Source: Megalobrama amblycephala (taxonomy: Eukaryota > Chordata > Actinopteri > Cypriniformes > Xenocyprididae). From it: a stretch of 64,000 nt of DNA. The translations under genes were made by a program, and so were the position numbers. The notes under the pieces were generated by a model that saw only the letters and a list, made by a program, of their open reading frames with translations, was not told the DNA's origin and did not search any database. The stretch lies in assembly GCF_018812025.1 (NCBI RefSeq), contig NC_063066.1, forward strand, positions 13,330,882 through 13,394,881, written 5' to 3'. Of the stretch, positions 43,840 through 54,930 are shown in pieces (position 1 is the stretch's first letter; each line of letters starts with the position of its first letter).

Positions 43840-45437
43840 TATAAACCATTATCATTAACCAAGACCAATGAATACTGTAAAATGTATTTTTTTGTAATGT
43901 GTTAGCCTACTTTTTGTCTGTAAGTACAATTCAGGCATGCAACATCTTCTTTAGGTGTGTACACCATAAAACACCATGTGTGGTTTGTATGTCCCTACAT
44001 TATTCTTTACTTACTGAGCCAAACTATGATGTTAAGTAAAACGCAGTACTCTTCACAACATGATATGAACCTACACAACAGGCCATCAAGCAAAGTAAGT
44101 GAAGTTTCTGTCTATACTGCAGTATAATAATATCAGAAATGTGCTATCTCTAACACCTGGCTTCGATTATGGGCTTACTTATACATGCAATGTATGTGTA
44201 GCAGGTTTATGTACTGAATGTTTAATGCTGATGACTCTAAACCACTGACAGATGTTCAATGCAACGTTATGACTATATTCATTTTAAAATAGAGAAATGA
44301 AATTGCTAAATACATAAATTACTTAATTTAAGAGACCAGGTTTTGGTTCTCTTATTTGGTTATATGTTTTGTCACTATAATTCACTGAAACATATCTGTT
44401 CATTTGAAGGTAGCAAAATAAATACAAACAAATATATTCCTTCCTCTGATTATATTAATGTAACTGAAAAATATAATCTGATTTATAGTATTATGCTATT
44501 TTTATGCACTAAAGGATTTATAAAAAGAGGCAATTAGCTTGATATAAAACTTCAAAGCATCAGCTTTGCAACCAGGAGAAGCAAGCAATGATTAGCACTG
44601 TAACATTGTTTAGAGTTGCTGCATGCTTCCTCCCAATGCACAGTGGAGAGAAGAACGAATCCCAAACAACGAGTGTAAGCAAATCCCACCTATCATGTGC
44701 TACACTGTTTACAAACTATCAGATCAGCATATCAGCAGGTATGTACACAAAATGTTCATTCAAGCTTTGTAAGCAAATGCATTCTGGGAGACAGAATTCA
44801 TTAATTCACTTCTCCGCGCAGCATCTATAAGCGTAACCGTGGCATGATGAGAAACGCAGATGAAAAAACACCTTGTCCCTTTGCTGTAGATCAGCAGTGG
44901 GAGATAATTAGTCTCCATAGCTGGGCTGCTGTGACTGGCTACACATGTTCCAGCTGTCACAGGTGTATTCCTGGAGACTGAGGCACTGACAGCCATGACG
45001 GGACCATCTGGGCCTGTTCCCATCACGGGAGGATGCCTTGCCAATGACAGGCTCCATTCTGCTCGAGAAGGAGGCAGTGAGTGTGTGTGCGTGTGTGTCT
45101 GTGTGCGTACGTGTGTGCGTGCATGTTGATTGACTTTACATGTGTCCCTTAGGACCCCATGTTATGGGATTCCAGGCTGACTCAGGCTTTGGTAAAGTTG
45201 TCTTTGTGGATCAAACACTGTACTGATCTCTGTGGGGCACCAGTCATGCAGGCTGCTGAGTGTGTGTCACTGTGTAAATATGTTTAGGTGCACACTCAAA
45301 CTGAAGGTCTGTGTATGTGCTCTATGTCTTTGTGTTTACTTTTATCTCAAATCTTTTGAAATGTTTTTACTTAGATATGGGTTATTAATTACAATTGGAA
45401 TGCTTTGAATATACCCTTCAGTTTCATTCCGAAAAAA
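43840..45437. other. No gene; GT-rich patch; possible conserved segment 44870-45050
   Basis: Unique sequence. A loose GT-rich tract lies at 45077-45125. The 44870-45050 part is GC-richer and complex. The 94-codon minus frame across it has no domain or splice support. Confidence 0.4.
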
Positions 45438-46180
45438 GTGCCCCTATTGTGCTTTTTTAGATATAACCTTTCATGTACTGTAGTGTTTTGTAGCTGTTTG
45501 TGAAAGTAAAAGGTCTGCAAAGTTTCAAAGATCAAAGTGCACAATAAACGGGGTTATTGTCTCCCAAAAGAAAGTGCCTGAAACAGGTTGTCAGTAATTC
45601 TGGTCTTACTTTGTGCATGAACCTATAGGTTTGTTTCAATTCTGCATAATGATAGCCTATGGTCTTTAATGGCTGCCTGCATAACGTCTACTTTGACCCA
45701 GCTTCAAACACTGCATTTGTAGCTGAGGCCAGGAAGAGTTTGTTTCATGTGGTCGATATGTTGAGAAGACAATGTTTTTTGTTCTGCGAAAGCACATCCA
45801 CTTTGCCTGCGCTTTCAAAGGATGAGGACTAATTTGATACAGTAAAACCAACTTCATAGTTACTGTTCATAGTTATATCATTGTGTATACAAGCGCTGAG
45901 GAAGCCTCTGGAGCTGAAATTCGGATACGGTAAAAGGCGTTTCGTTTCTGACATGCGGTTTGAGTGGTTGACAAATCACAACATACTGGACCATCTGACC
46001 AATCAGAGCAGAATAGGCTCTTGGAAAGGAGGGGTTTAGAGAGACTGAATCCTTTATCAAACTGTTTCAGACATTGTGAGAAATTAAGTGATGTATATTA
46101 TGAGAAAATGAAAGTGTTTTTTGACCTTACATGCATGTAAACCTATTGTAGGAGACATCCAAAACAAAATTAGGAACCTT
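45438..46180. mobile_element. DNA element, GTGCCCCTATTGTGC terminus, right end decayed
   Basis: Starts GTGCCCCTATTGTGCTTTTT, with AAAGGTCTGCAAAGTTTCAA and AAAGTGCACAATAAACGGGG following as in an abundant cyprinid repeat. The later part (CCAATCAGAGCAGAATAGGC, CATGTAAACCTATTGTAGGA) belongs to the same consensus as I recall it. The mirror terminus expected after about 46180 is not recognisable. Confidence 0.6.
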
Positions 46181-46376
46181 AAATATAATTTAATGGACTA
46201 AACTAAATGCCTAATTAATTGACTAAGAAAATGCATGTTTGTACTCAAGCCGAGTCACCTTTATTTAAATAGCACTTTATACAATACAGATTATTTCAAA
46301 GTAGCTTTACAGTAATAAAGAGGAAAATAATGATCAACGATGCAAACTGTTAAGTCAGTTCAGTGTTGATTCATGG

Positions 46377-46920
46377 GTTAATTAACCCAAAAATGAAAAT
46401 TATGCCATTAATTACTCACTCGTTCACAGAGATCATCGCCCCCCAGTGGTGAACCATTACATTTTCGAAACGTTTCAAAACACGTAACGAAGCCTCATTT
46501 ACTGAAATCACGTGACTTTGGCAGTTTGATACACACTCTGAACCACAGATTTGAAACAAAAGATTCGTAAAGCTTCGAAGCTTCATGAAGCAGTGTTTTG
46601 TAATCACCCATCATTAGATATTGTTGAATAAAGTTATTATTTTGTTTTTTGGCACACAAAAAGTATCCTCATCGCTTCATAACATTAAGGTTAAACCACT
46701 GTAGTCACATTAACTGTTTTAAATATGTCTTTAGTATCTTTCTGGGCACTGAATGTGTAAATTATCTTGCTGTCAATGGAGGCCTCACTGAGCCATTGGA
46801 TTTTAGCAAAAATATCTTAATTTGTGTTTCGAAGATGAACGAAGGACTAACGGGTGTGGAACGACATGAGGGTGAGTAATTAATGACAGAATTTTCATTT
46901 TTGGGTGAACTAACCCTTTC
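46377..46920. mobile_element. Angel-like MITE (subfamily 2)
   Basis: The left end TTAACCCAAAAATGAAAATT, ATTACTCACTCGTTC pairs with the right end GAGGGTGAGTAATTAATGAC ... TTTTGGGTGAACTAACCC. Interior blocks (AAAGATTCGTAAAGCTTCGA; AAAAAGTATCCTCATCGCTT; GAACGAAGGACTAACGGGTG) match the family seen at 49652-50709. The left interior carries a different segment (46430-46600) than those copies. Confidence 0.82.
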
Positions 46921-49589
46921 AGCTCAGTAGCTGAGTAAAGTTCATCAATTTTGAAATGAAAATAAATTTTCATCAATTAAAAAAGCAGCTTTGCAGAAAA
47001 CAGTGATGTCATATGTCAATCCAGACATATTGTATCCATGTTAGCATTGTTAGCTGACCTATACAATGTAAATCATACTGTTTCCCCCACTATTTTTCAG
47101 CTGAATCTGGCTGTGTATCTGGCTCTGAATTTAAGTATGAAATCCATAGAAAGCTATATAAAAAGATGAATTTTTAAATAATATCATCAAACTGCTGCAT
47201 ATTGTTTACACTCTTTTATTCAGCCACTTATATAAATACTCTTTCCAAACAAGATCTGGTCAGGCAATTTCACTGTGTAGGCGAAAACATGATGCATCAG
47301 TTTAGTTTGATTCCAAAACGTCCCTACCAATGCTAAAACCAAACCTACGCTCTTGGATTATATATTGAAGCAATGCTGTGAGAGGTGAGAGGTCACTTAT
47401 CTCTGAGCATTGCCTTTGAAACATTGATGAGTATTGAATAGCGAAATAATTTGCACAGCATTGAGACAATATTGAGCAGGCAGTACAACACTCTCTACAT
47501 AAACCGCCGGTGATTTCCATCTCCAAGTACTTTTGTAAATCAAAATGGACAGTGTTATTTGCGTTTGAATTAAACTCAAGGAGTTTCTGTCTCCCACTTC
47601 ACATGCTAAACAGCTAGTAGCTCCCACAGGTTATAATATGTCTCTCATTCTCTCTGTATCAGTCTTTTTCTCTCCTTCATTCTTGCTGCAACACCTTCCT
47701 CCCAAAGTAGAGAGAATGTGTTATGAGCCTGCTAATGAAAAACCTTTGCAAGGGTACCATACAGCTCATATCAGGAGTAAACATTGCTAGCCCTCCAATT
47801 TACCTACTGCCATTCTTTAGGCCCCAAGAGCCCATTGATAGAAGAGCAGTTCTCACACCAAGACGAGCACTCTTCAATTTGCATCTTTTGCCGTGTTTTA
47901 TTACCCATGCTTTGTTTTGAGCCTTTAAACCTGTGTCCACTTCTACCTTCAGTGTTTGATGTTAATGAGCCACACAACATGAATTAGACAAGTAAATTAA
48001 AAACCGCTGCTAATGGCAAATTAGCTGTTTACTCTCTGCAGTTGTTATTGACAGCTAATTTTAACAATGATACAATTATCATCCAATAAATATGCTGTCA
48101 GTGAACACTGACATAGACTGAGTCTATGGAAACAAACCCATCTACAGTATTAATCTGTAAAAGTTGTCTTTAAAAGGCCACCTTGTATGTCAAGTAAATG
48201 ATGCAACTAATTCACTGTTGAAGCATTAAAGTTATCTTTGAATCATAGTCAGATTAAAATCAGATCTTTGTGAGAAGTTTTTCAAACCAGAACCTTTGCT
48301 TTTTATGTTTTCACTTGTGTTCTTTCCAAAGCAACATGAGGAACGTGTGTCCCAGCCTAAGGTATATGCACAAACGTATAAATGCACACACACACACAGA
48401 CTCCAACTGTCATGATCCTTTGATGCAAGAAGTGGATCAGCGATCGCGGGATCAAATGGTCTGTTCCTCATGACTCCAAGTGCCTCCGTAATCCCCGATT
48501 TCTTCCATATTTCACGTAGCAAGGACCCAGCGCTCTGCTTTCACACTCACACTTCAAAGCATTCTTTTCATGTGTGTTTTGAGTGAGAACGTGAATATCG
48601 CTTGTACAGTATGTGTTGCAATGGTGGTGGCATTGTTCACAGAATTAGAGGTAGACATCAGTTACAGCAATTACAGTGGCAGTCAATAAAAAATATGGAA
48701 AACCTTTTAAGTGTAATATAAAATTAATGTGATTTTAATTTTTAATAGTTTTTTTTTGTTTTTGTTTTGAAGTATGCACAAATTAAATTTTTCAATTAAC
48801 CTGGAAAATAAAAAGGTACTGTATGTGGTTAAAGTTAAAAAGCAATTAAAGTTTTAGCTTGATGACAGACAGCATACATTTGTAAGCAATGATACTAACA
48901 TATCGTGAAATCTAACCTGATATTTTAGCATCTAAGATGAGGTTAAAAAAGGCCTAGAAAAGTCAATGACCAGTTACCCTACAAAATTTGCAAAAGATCA
49001 AAAGAACCTGCTGAACACCATTGTGATCCTGGTCTTTTTTGCTCTAGTTATTAAATTAAGAACTGCACATAAGCATATAATATTTTAAAAAATTTTTTTT
49101 TTTAATTAAAGAATGCTTTGATAACTTTATTTTTTTACATTTTAATTATAATCATTAACTTTATGAGCTTGTTTTGAACATTTGAGCCACATTAACCATT
49201 AAATCACGTTTCAGCTGTGTTACCATGTAAATTTTGCAAGAAAAAATGATAAAAGAAATATTTTCTTTAATTTCTGGGATATTGTATTACAATTTTATTA
49301 TTAACTGTCTGACTATATTCCAAGATTTGGTAAGGCTTGCAAAAACGCCAAGCCTCATATAAAATGAATGGATAGCAAAATAGGTCATTTAATATTTAGT
49401 TTGACCTCCTGAGGTTGTCGATTGGCATTTTCTGAAGGTTAAACACCTTTCACTCACCATTTGTGGAAAAGGGAAAAAAGAAGTAAACATTTTTCAAAAG
49501 TTTCATGATCTATTTTGTACCCCATTTGAGAAAACACAACAATATTAGTAAAAATCTAATTAGAAAATTTAATTGAGATTATTAACTTG
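46921..49589. other. Long stretch without genes
   Basis: Unique AT-rich sequence. 47990-48080 has several ATTA/TAAT cores and no repeat character. Frames at 47302-47627, 47723-47987 and 48232-48522 lack domains. Confidence 0.4.
49582..49589. repeat. Probable 8-bp target duplication (left)
   Basis: TTAACTTG here against TAAACTTG at 50864-50871: 7 of 8 match. Confidence 0.6.
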
Positions 49590-49651
49590 GGTAACACTTT
49601 ATTTTAATGGTCCACTTTAGACATTCTACTAAGTAACTTTACAACTACATG

Positions 49652-50250
49652 TTAAATGGTTAGCTCACCCAAAAATGAAAATTCTGTCATTACTCACCCT
49701 CATGTCGTTCCACAGCCAGAAAACCTCATCTTCAGAACACAAATTAAGATATTGTTGATGAAATCCGAGAGGTTTTTAATCTCCAATAGACAGCAAATTA
49801 ACCACCACTTTCAAGGTCCAGAAAGGTACTAAAGACATTGTTAAAATAGTCCATATGACTACAGTGGTTCAACCTTAATTTTATGAAGTGATGAAAATGC
49901 ATTTTTATGTGCATAATTAAAACAAAAATAACGACTTTATTCAACATCTTCTGTGTCATTCTCTTACATTGTTTATGTTACAGAAGAGAAGATAGTGTTG
50001 AATAAAGTTATTTTTGTTTTGTTTTTGCGCACAAAAAGTATTCTTGTTGCTTCATGAAATTTAAGGTTGAACCACTGCAGTCACATTGACTATTTTAATG
50101 ATGTCTTTAGTACCTTTCTGGACCTTAAATTGCTGACTGTGGGGAATAGAAAAAAAAAAAAAACCCTCCGATTTCATCAAAAATATCTTAGTGTTCCGAA
50201 GACGAACGAAAGTCTTGCGGGTGTGGAATCACATGAGGGTGAGTAATTAA
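49652..50250. mobile_element. Angel-like MITE (subfamily 2), first of fused pair
   Basis: The left border TTAA (49652-49655) is followed by GTTAGCTCACCCAAAAATGA and TACTCACCCTCATGTCGTTC. The right arm runs to GGAATCACATGAGGGTGAGT and stops at AATTAA (50247-50250), where the second copy begins. Its own terminal about 40 bp are absent at this point. Internal mirror blocks (AAATTAAGATATTGTTGATG and AAAAATATCTTAGTGTTCCG) are clear. Confidence 0.85.
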
Positions 50251-50709
50251 AGGGTTACTTCACCCAAAAATGAAAATACTGTCATTAGTTACTCACACTC
50301 ATGTTGTTCTACACCCGTAAGACCTTTGTTCATCTTTGGAACACAAATTAAGATATTTTTGATTAAATCCGATGGCTCAGCGAGGCCATCGGATTTAGCA
50401 ATGGTATTTCCTCTCTCAAGATCCATACTAAAAACCTATTTAAATCAGTTCATGTGAGTTCAGTGGTTCTATCTTAATATTATAAAGCGACAAGAATACT
50501 TTTTGTACTAAAATGTTTTTAGTACCTTTATGAATCTTGAGAGAGGAAGTATCATTGCTGTCTATGCAGGCCTCGCTGAGCCATCGGATTTAATCAAAAA
50601 TATCTTAATTTGTGTTCCGAAGATGAATGAAGGTCTTAAGGGTGAAGAACGACATGAGGGTGAGTAATTAATGACATTATTTTCATTTTTGGGTGAACTA
50701 ACCCTTTAA
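50247..50709. mobile_element. Angel-like MITE (subfamily 2), second of fused pair
   Basis: Begins TTAAAGGGTTACTTCACCCA at the TTAA inside the first copy's right end. It ends TTTTGGGTGAACTAACCCTTTAA (TTAA 50706-50709). Mirror blocks CGATGGCTCAGCGAGGCCAT and GCCTCGCTGAGCCATCGGAT lie inside. Confidence 0.85.
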
Positions 50710-50863
50710 CGTATTCTACTAACACGAACCCTAACACCTAAACTCACCCTAATGGTCTACTACAGTCTACTAATACTCTAATGTGAGTTAGTTAACGTGT
50801 AGTTGCAAAGTTACTTATAGTTAGTAGAATGTCCAAAGTGGACCATCAAAGTAAAGTGTAACC

Positions 50864-53581
50864 TAAACTTGTCTCACTGCAATGCTTTATAAATAATCCA
50901 AATTTTGTCATTTTTTGGGGTGTCATTCTTGAGATACAGACATTTGATGTGTTTAAAACTACTACTTTTAAAGTTAGGTTAATTTTATGTTACATAATAG
51001 TTAATCAAAATTTTACAGCAGAAACATTCAATATGTGATTACTTAAAAGGTAATGTAACATACGTTTGTGCCCTTTTAATGGGAAGTGCCTTAAACACTA
51101 TGTACATCCCTCTGTGGAGGGCAGGGCAGAGAGAGAGAGAGAGAGAGAGAGAGATAGTAAATGGGAAGAAGGAGCACCTTTCCACAGTCGACTTCTCAGC
51201 CTGTTGGTCTGTGACTCAGCGGATTCTGCTCGCTTTTAATCACATGCGTCCCCAGAGCCGGTGTCTCACAGAAGCAGCTCTCATTTAAAGCAAGACATAA
51301 CACTTAAAATAGTGCAACAGCAGGAAGCTCATTTAAGCAGTCACTGTGAGAAACTGCAGAAAAGCCTTCCATATATCTTTCGAGCTGCAAGAACATTTTC
51401 ACAAAACAATCCTTTTTTTTTTTTACTCGTCAGTCTTTTTTGTTTTTGTCACACGTGTATGTGAGAATAATTAAACATTGGAGAATAATATTCTCTGATT
51501 AGCAATGTATGTAAAAGTTGGTTCCATACTAGTTGCAGACAACTTGTGAACTTTATAAAAAAAAAGAAATAATAATAATAAAAAAAAAGGGGGGAACTGT
51601 TACTTTGCCTGTCAGTGTGGAAAGCAACTCATTGCATGACAAAGTAAGTGGATATGGCTCTCATTAAAAATCAGATCTCTGTTTTACCTCCTGTTTGCTC
51701 ACACAGGAACACTCAGTAAACAAAACCTGCAAGTTGAGTATAGAGCTTCAGCTATCATGGATCTTTTGTACATTGATGGCGAGATTAAATATGAATAAGC
51801 TGCCGTATTTGTATATTTGTATTCAGCGGTGTGTGTGTATGTGTGTGTGTGTTACAGTAGCTCCCCCTGCAGTGAGCTCTCAGGAGAGTTGCTTATTAAA
51901 GCGAACTGTCAGTCAGCCGCTCAGGGTGCAGGAGGCCCTGATGAAGCCATCCATTATTTACTCAGCCACTCCAGTGGACAAACAATCAATTATTTCAATG
52001 GGAATTATCCATAAGCCCCTTTGAATGCAAAATATCTGAATGTATGTGTGCAGGAGTGAGAGAAAGGAAATAGACCTCTTCCACTGAAATGAGGGTGGTT
52101 TTGGCCGAAAGCCCCTCATGCACATACAAACACACTAGTTGCTTTTTTTTCTTCTTTTGGCAATAAACAACAGCACATTGAGCGTATGGTAATGGCCAAC
52201 ATGCTGAGACATGGCTTGAGGTGCTTTATTATTCATATTTTGGGGCGATGAATAATCAGATCCTGACTGATGAATGGTTTGAATAAATCATGAGACTGTG
52301 ATTAGTTGGAATGGGACTAGGGGTGGGACAGTGATGGGGGGCACCATGGGTGGCAAGGGTCACCTGTCTGTCACCCAGGTACACCCATCCACCTCCGCTT
52401 TCTGCATATGAGAGTGAACTGTATATGCGTGTTTATTTGTCTGAGTATGCTTCACTGGCGTGTGCATGAAAGCCTTCAAAAATGTTTTCATCTCCGCTTA
52501 AGAAACTGTATTGTTTTGCCTGCTGTTTAAACACGCTGCCTACGTTTACACTCCACAAAGCTGAATTCATACGACATAATTGCCATAACTGAACATTTTC
52601 CATGGACGTGGGTTTGAGATATTGAGGGTTTATTAAAATGGTCAGCTTTTTTAGACGGTTTCCTCACAAGCATCTTAGATCATTAAAAAAAAAAAAAAAA
52701 AAGGACTACATCTTGAACTTAAATGAAGCACGCTAAAACTAATTATTGTGTGTGACTCAATTTCGCCTCTCCAGGCCTGTTTGTCCTGACATTGTGCCAC
52801 ACATTGTGAAAAACCTCATACATCTTTTAATCTTCACAGCTACCTGACAGCATTGTAAAGTGCTTTTTACCATCTGAGCATGAACTGATTCGCTCTTCAG
52901 AGACTCCTGAGGGACTTTTAATGCCATGCGGACCTGATTTTCAAAATTATACTTGACGTACATAAACAATAATGTCTGCTATTGCTGTTTTGTGCCTAGA
53001 ATGTTTTTTTGTTTTTTTTTTATTCTTCACAGACGTCTCTTTATTCGTGTGCATTCATGTTTGTATGCATTTGCATGTGTTTACTTTTATGTGTTTTAGT
53101 GTCCTACTGGTCAAATGGAAGCAGAGGGTCTGTGTTTGGCACATAGTCGGGGACAACAGCTTTAGTTCAATGATCTGATTCATGGGTGCAGTGGGGCCGA
53201 TTGGAAAGAATAAGGTTTGATCTAATCTCATTTGCTTAGCTTTCCAGCTCAGTTTCTCCATTGGCAAATACCATGAAAAAGCAGAGGACTGCACATGCTT
53301 TCAGTGCCGGCTATGAAGCTCTGGCACTAGAAATATGCAAATAGAGATTTTAGATTATGTAAATATGCAAGCATGCAAATATAGAATGAAAATGTAATCC
53401 TTATTTGGGTACAAGTCTAAAAATGTAAAACGCTTCAAATATCTATCCAGTCTAAAGCTTGTTTTTAATGCATGAAAAAGTTTTTCTTTTATCAAGGGCT
53501 TGTTTGTCTGGTTACAGAGCTTAGCCTTGTAACACTAAGTTTTTTAAGCAATAAAACTTTTTTTTTTTTCCTCTGCAATAG

Positions 53582-53584
<3 letters not shown>
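50864..53584. other. No gene; GA repeat; possible conserved segment 51860-52030
   Basis: A (GA)n tract at 51130-51155, a GT-rich patch at 51828-51852, and T/A-runs at 51412, 51558 and 52686. 51860-52030 is complex sequence (CTGATGAAGCCATCCATTAT, AACAATCAATTATTTCAATG) with the texture of a conserved regulatory element. Confidence 0.35.
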
Positions 53585-53631
<47 letters not shown>

Positions 53632-54785
53632 ACGTGTAGCCATGCAATATGGCTGTATATCAGCACGCCTGTGATTCGGCCGTAGGTAATCGCACGGCTA
53701 CGAGTGTGATATTGCCTTTATACAATGGTTCGATAGCACAAGTGTGTAAATAAATAAGACATAACAAAATTAGTTTCTTTAAAACCCTCTTTTGTGCAGA
53801 ACTACTTCCTTCCACCAGATTTAAATCTCAAGTTGACAGTTTTTTATTCAATGTCCATAGTCGATGTCCATAATATTATCCATTATAAAAATCCATTTGA
53901 ATGTCCGCTGAGGAAAGTGATCTTTGTATTTGTTCTTTTTACAGTTACAATTTTCCATAACAGCGCTAAAACAACGTCCTTTGTTTACAAAAGTCTCTTT
54001 CAATTTAAAAGTCTATTGCCACTGACTCATTTACTCGCAATAAAGGCGTATTAATGTAACTTTCACTCAATCCATATTAAGCACTAACGGACCCTTTATC
54101 AATACCAAATATAACATTATTTATATAAAATAATATTTATAGAACAACAATATTTAAGTTAACAACAATAGCCATTATAAATGACAATAGGAAATAAACA
54201 CAATTGTACAAAAGCAGGGCTCTACAGGATGCAAGTTAAATATAGCCTTAATATTAAATTATTAAATTTAACATAGTCCAATTCAATTTGCTCAGGAACT
54301 AGTAATAGATTAATAAGACCAAAGATTGCCCGTTTTATGTACCCAAAATGAATTATATCTCATGTTTAACCATTATAAAAACCAGCAGCAAATCCTCAAA
54401 GCACTGGCCAAGATTAAACTGTTCTCGGCGGGTACACGAGCACTGAACGGCTGCTGATGGCCTGGAGCTCACATCTCCGAAAACGTCTAATTTTAAAACG
54501 AAAACTAATTTCGCTTTGACTAAATATGAGTCATATTTCAGGTCTAAACAACTACATTCTTGACTAAAATCTCTTAAAACTACACTCCGTTATAAAATAA
54601 CAGTAATATCTATAAAAATATAGTGGGTTTGCTCGTCCGCCGTGACACTCGCTGTGAGAATGCTGAAAGCGGAGCGATTCAAACGGTGAATCGGTTCCCA
54701 TGGTGATACTGGTAGAATATCGCGTGGATGGAAGGACCTCTCAGCCAATCAGATTCGAGAACCAGAAAGAACTATTGTATAAATA
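53585..54785. mobile_element. DNA element relic beside a (TA)22 tract
   Basis: A (TA)n tract (53585-53628) leads into ACACGTGTAGCCATGCAATA, then TCGCACGGCTACGAGTGTGA and ATATTGCCTTTATACAATGG. The right end reads CTCAGCCAATCAGATTCGAG then AACCAGAAAGAACTATTGTA. The ends are not simple mirror images, but both are blocks I associate with one abundant zebrafish/cyprinid element, and the right end matches 3786-3912 in reverse. An 86-codon frame (53794-54054) has no domain. Confidence 0.5.
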
Positions 54786-54817
54786 GATATAAATATACAC
54801 ACACAGTAATAATAATT

Positions 54818-54930
54818 AAGCTAAAGCTGCAATGTGTAATATTCACACCACTAGTGTCACGAAACAGAAATGCAAAAATTATTACTGCCATAGAAAAAAA
54901 AAAAAAAAAAAAAAAACACTTTTAAAAAAT
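54818..54930. mobile_element. End of the MITE family seen at 8398-8571
   Basis: CTAAAGCTGCAATGTGTAAT resembles the left end at 8398, followed by TTACTGCCATAG and a 23-base A-run. No mirror end was found. Confidence 0.4.

Larger units (their letters stand above)
49590..50863. mobile_element. hAT-like MITE split by two TTAA elements
   Basis: The left end GGTAACACTTTATTTTAATG then GTCCACTTTAGACATTCTAC pairs with the right end GTAGAATGTCCAAAGTGGAC then CATCAAAGTAAAGTGTAACC. The probable 8-bp duplication fits hAT. The element's own sequence is only about 220 bp (49590-49651 and 50710-50863). Everything between is the inserted pair of TTAA MITEs. Confidence 0.85.

Noticed and set aside
44760..45044. 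94-codon minus frame
   Set aside because: It has no domain, start context or splice sites. The GC-richer sequence alone can hold such a frame by chance.
53794..54054. 86-codon frame in the element at 53585-54785
   Set aside because: Phe/Leu-rich AT-driven sequence, without catalytic or DNA-binding motifs.
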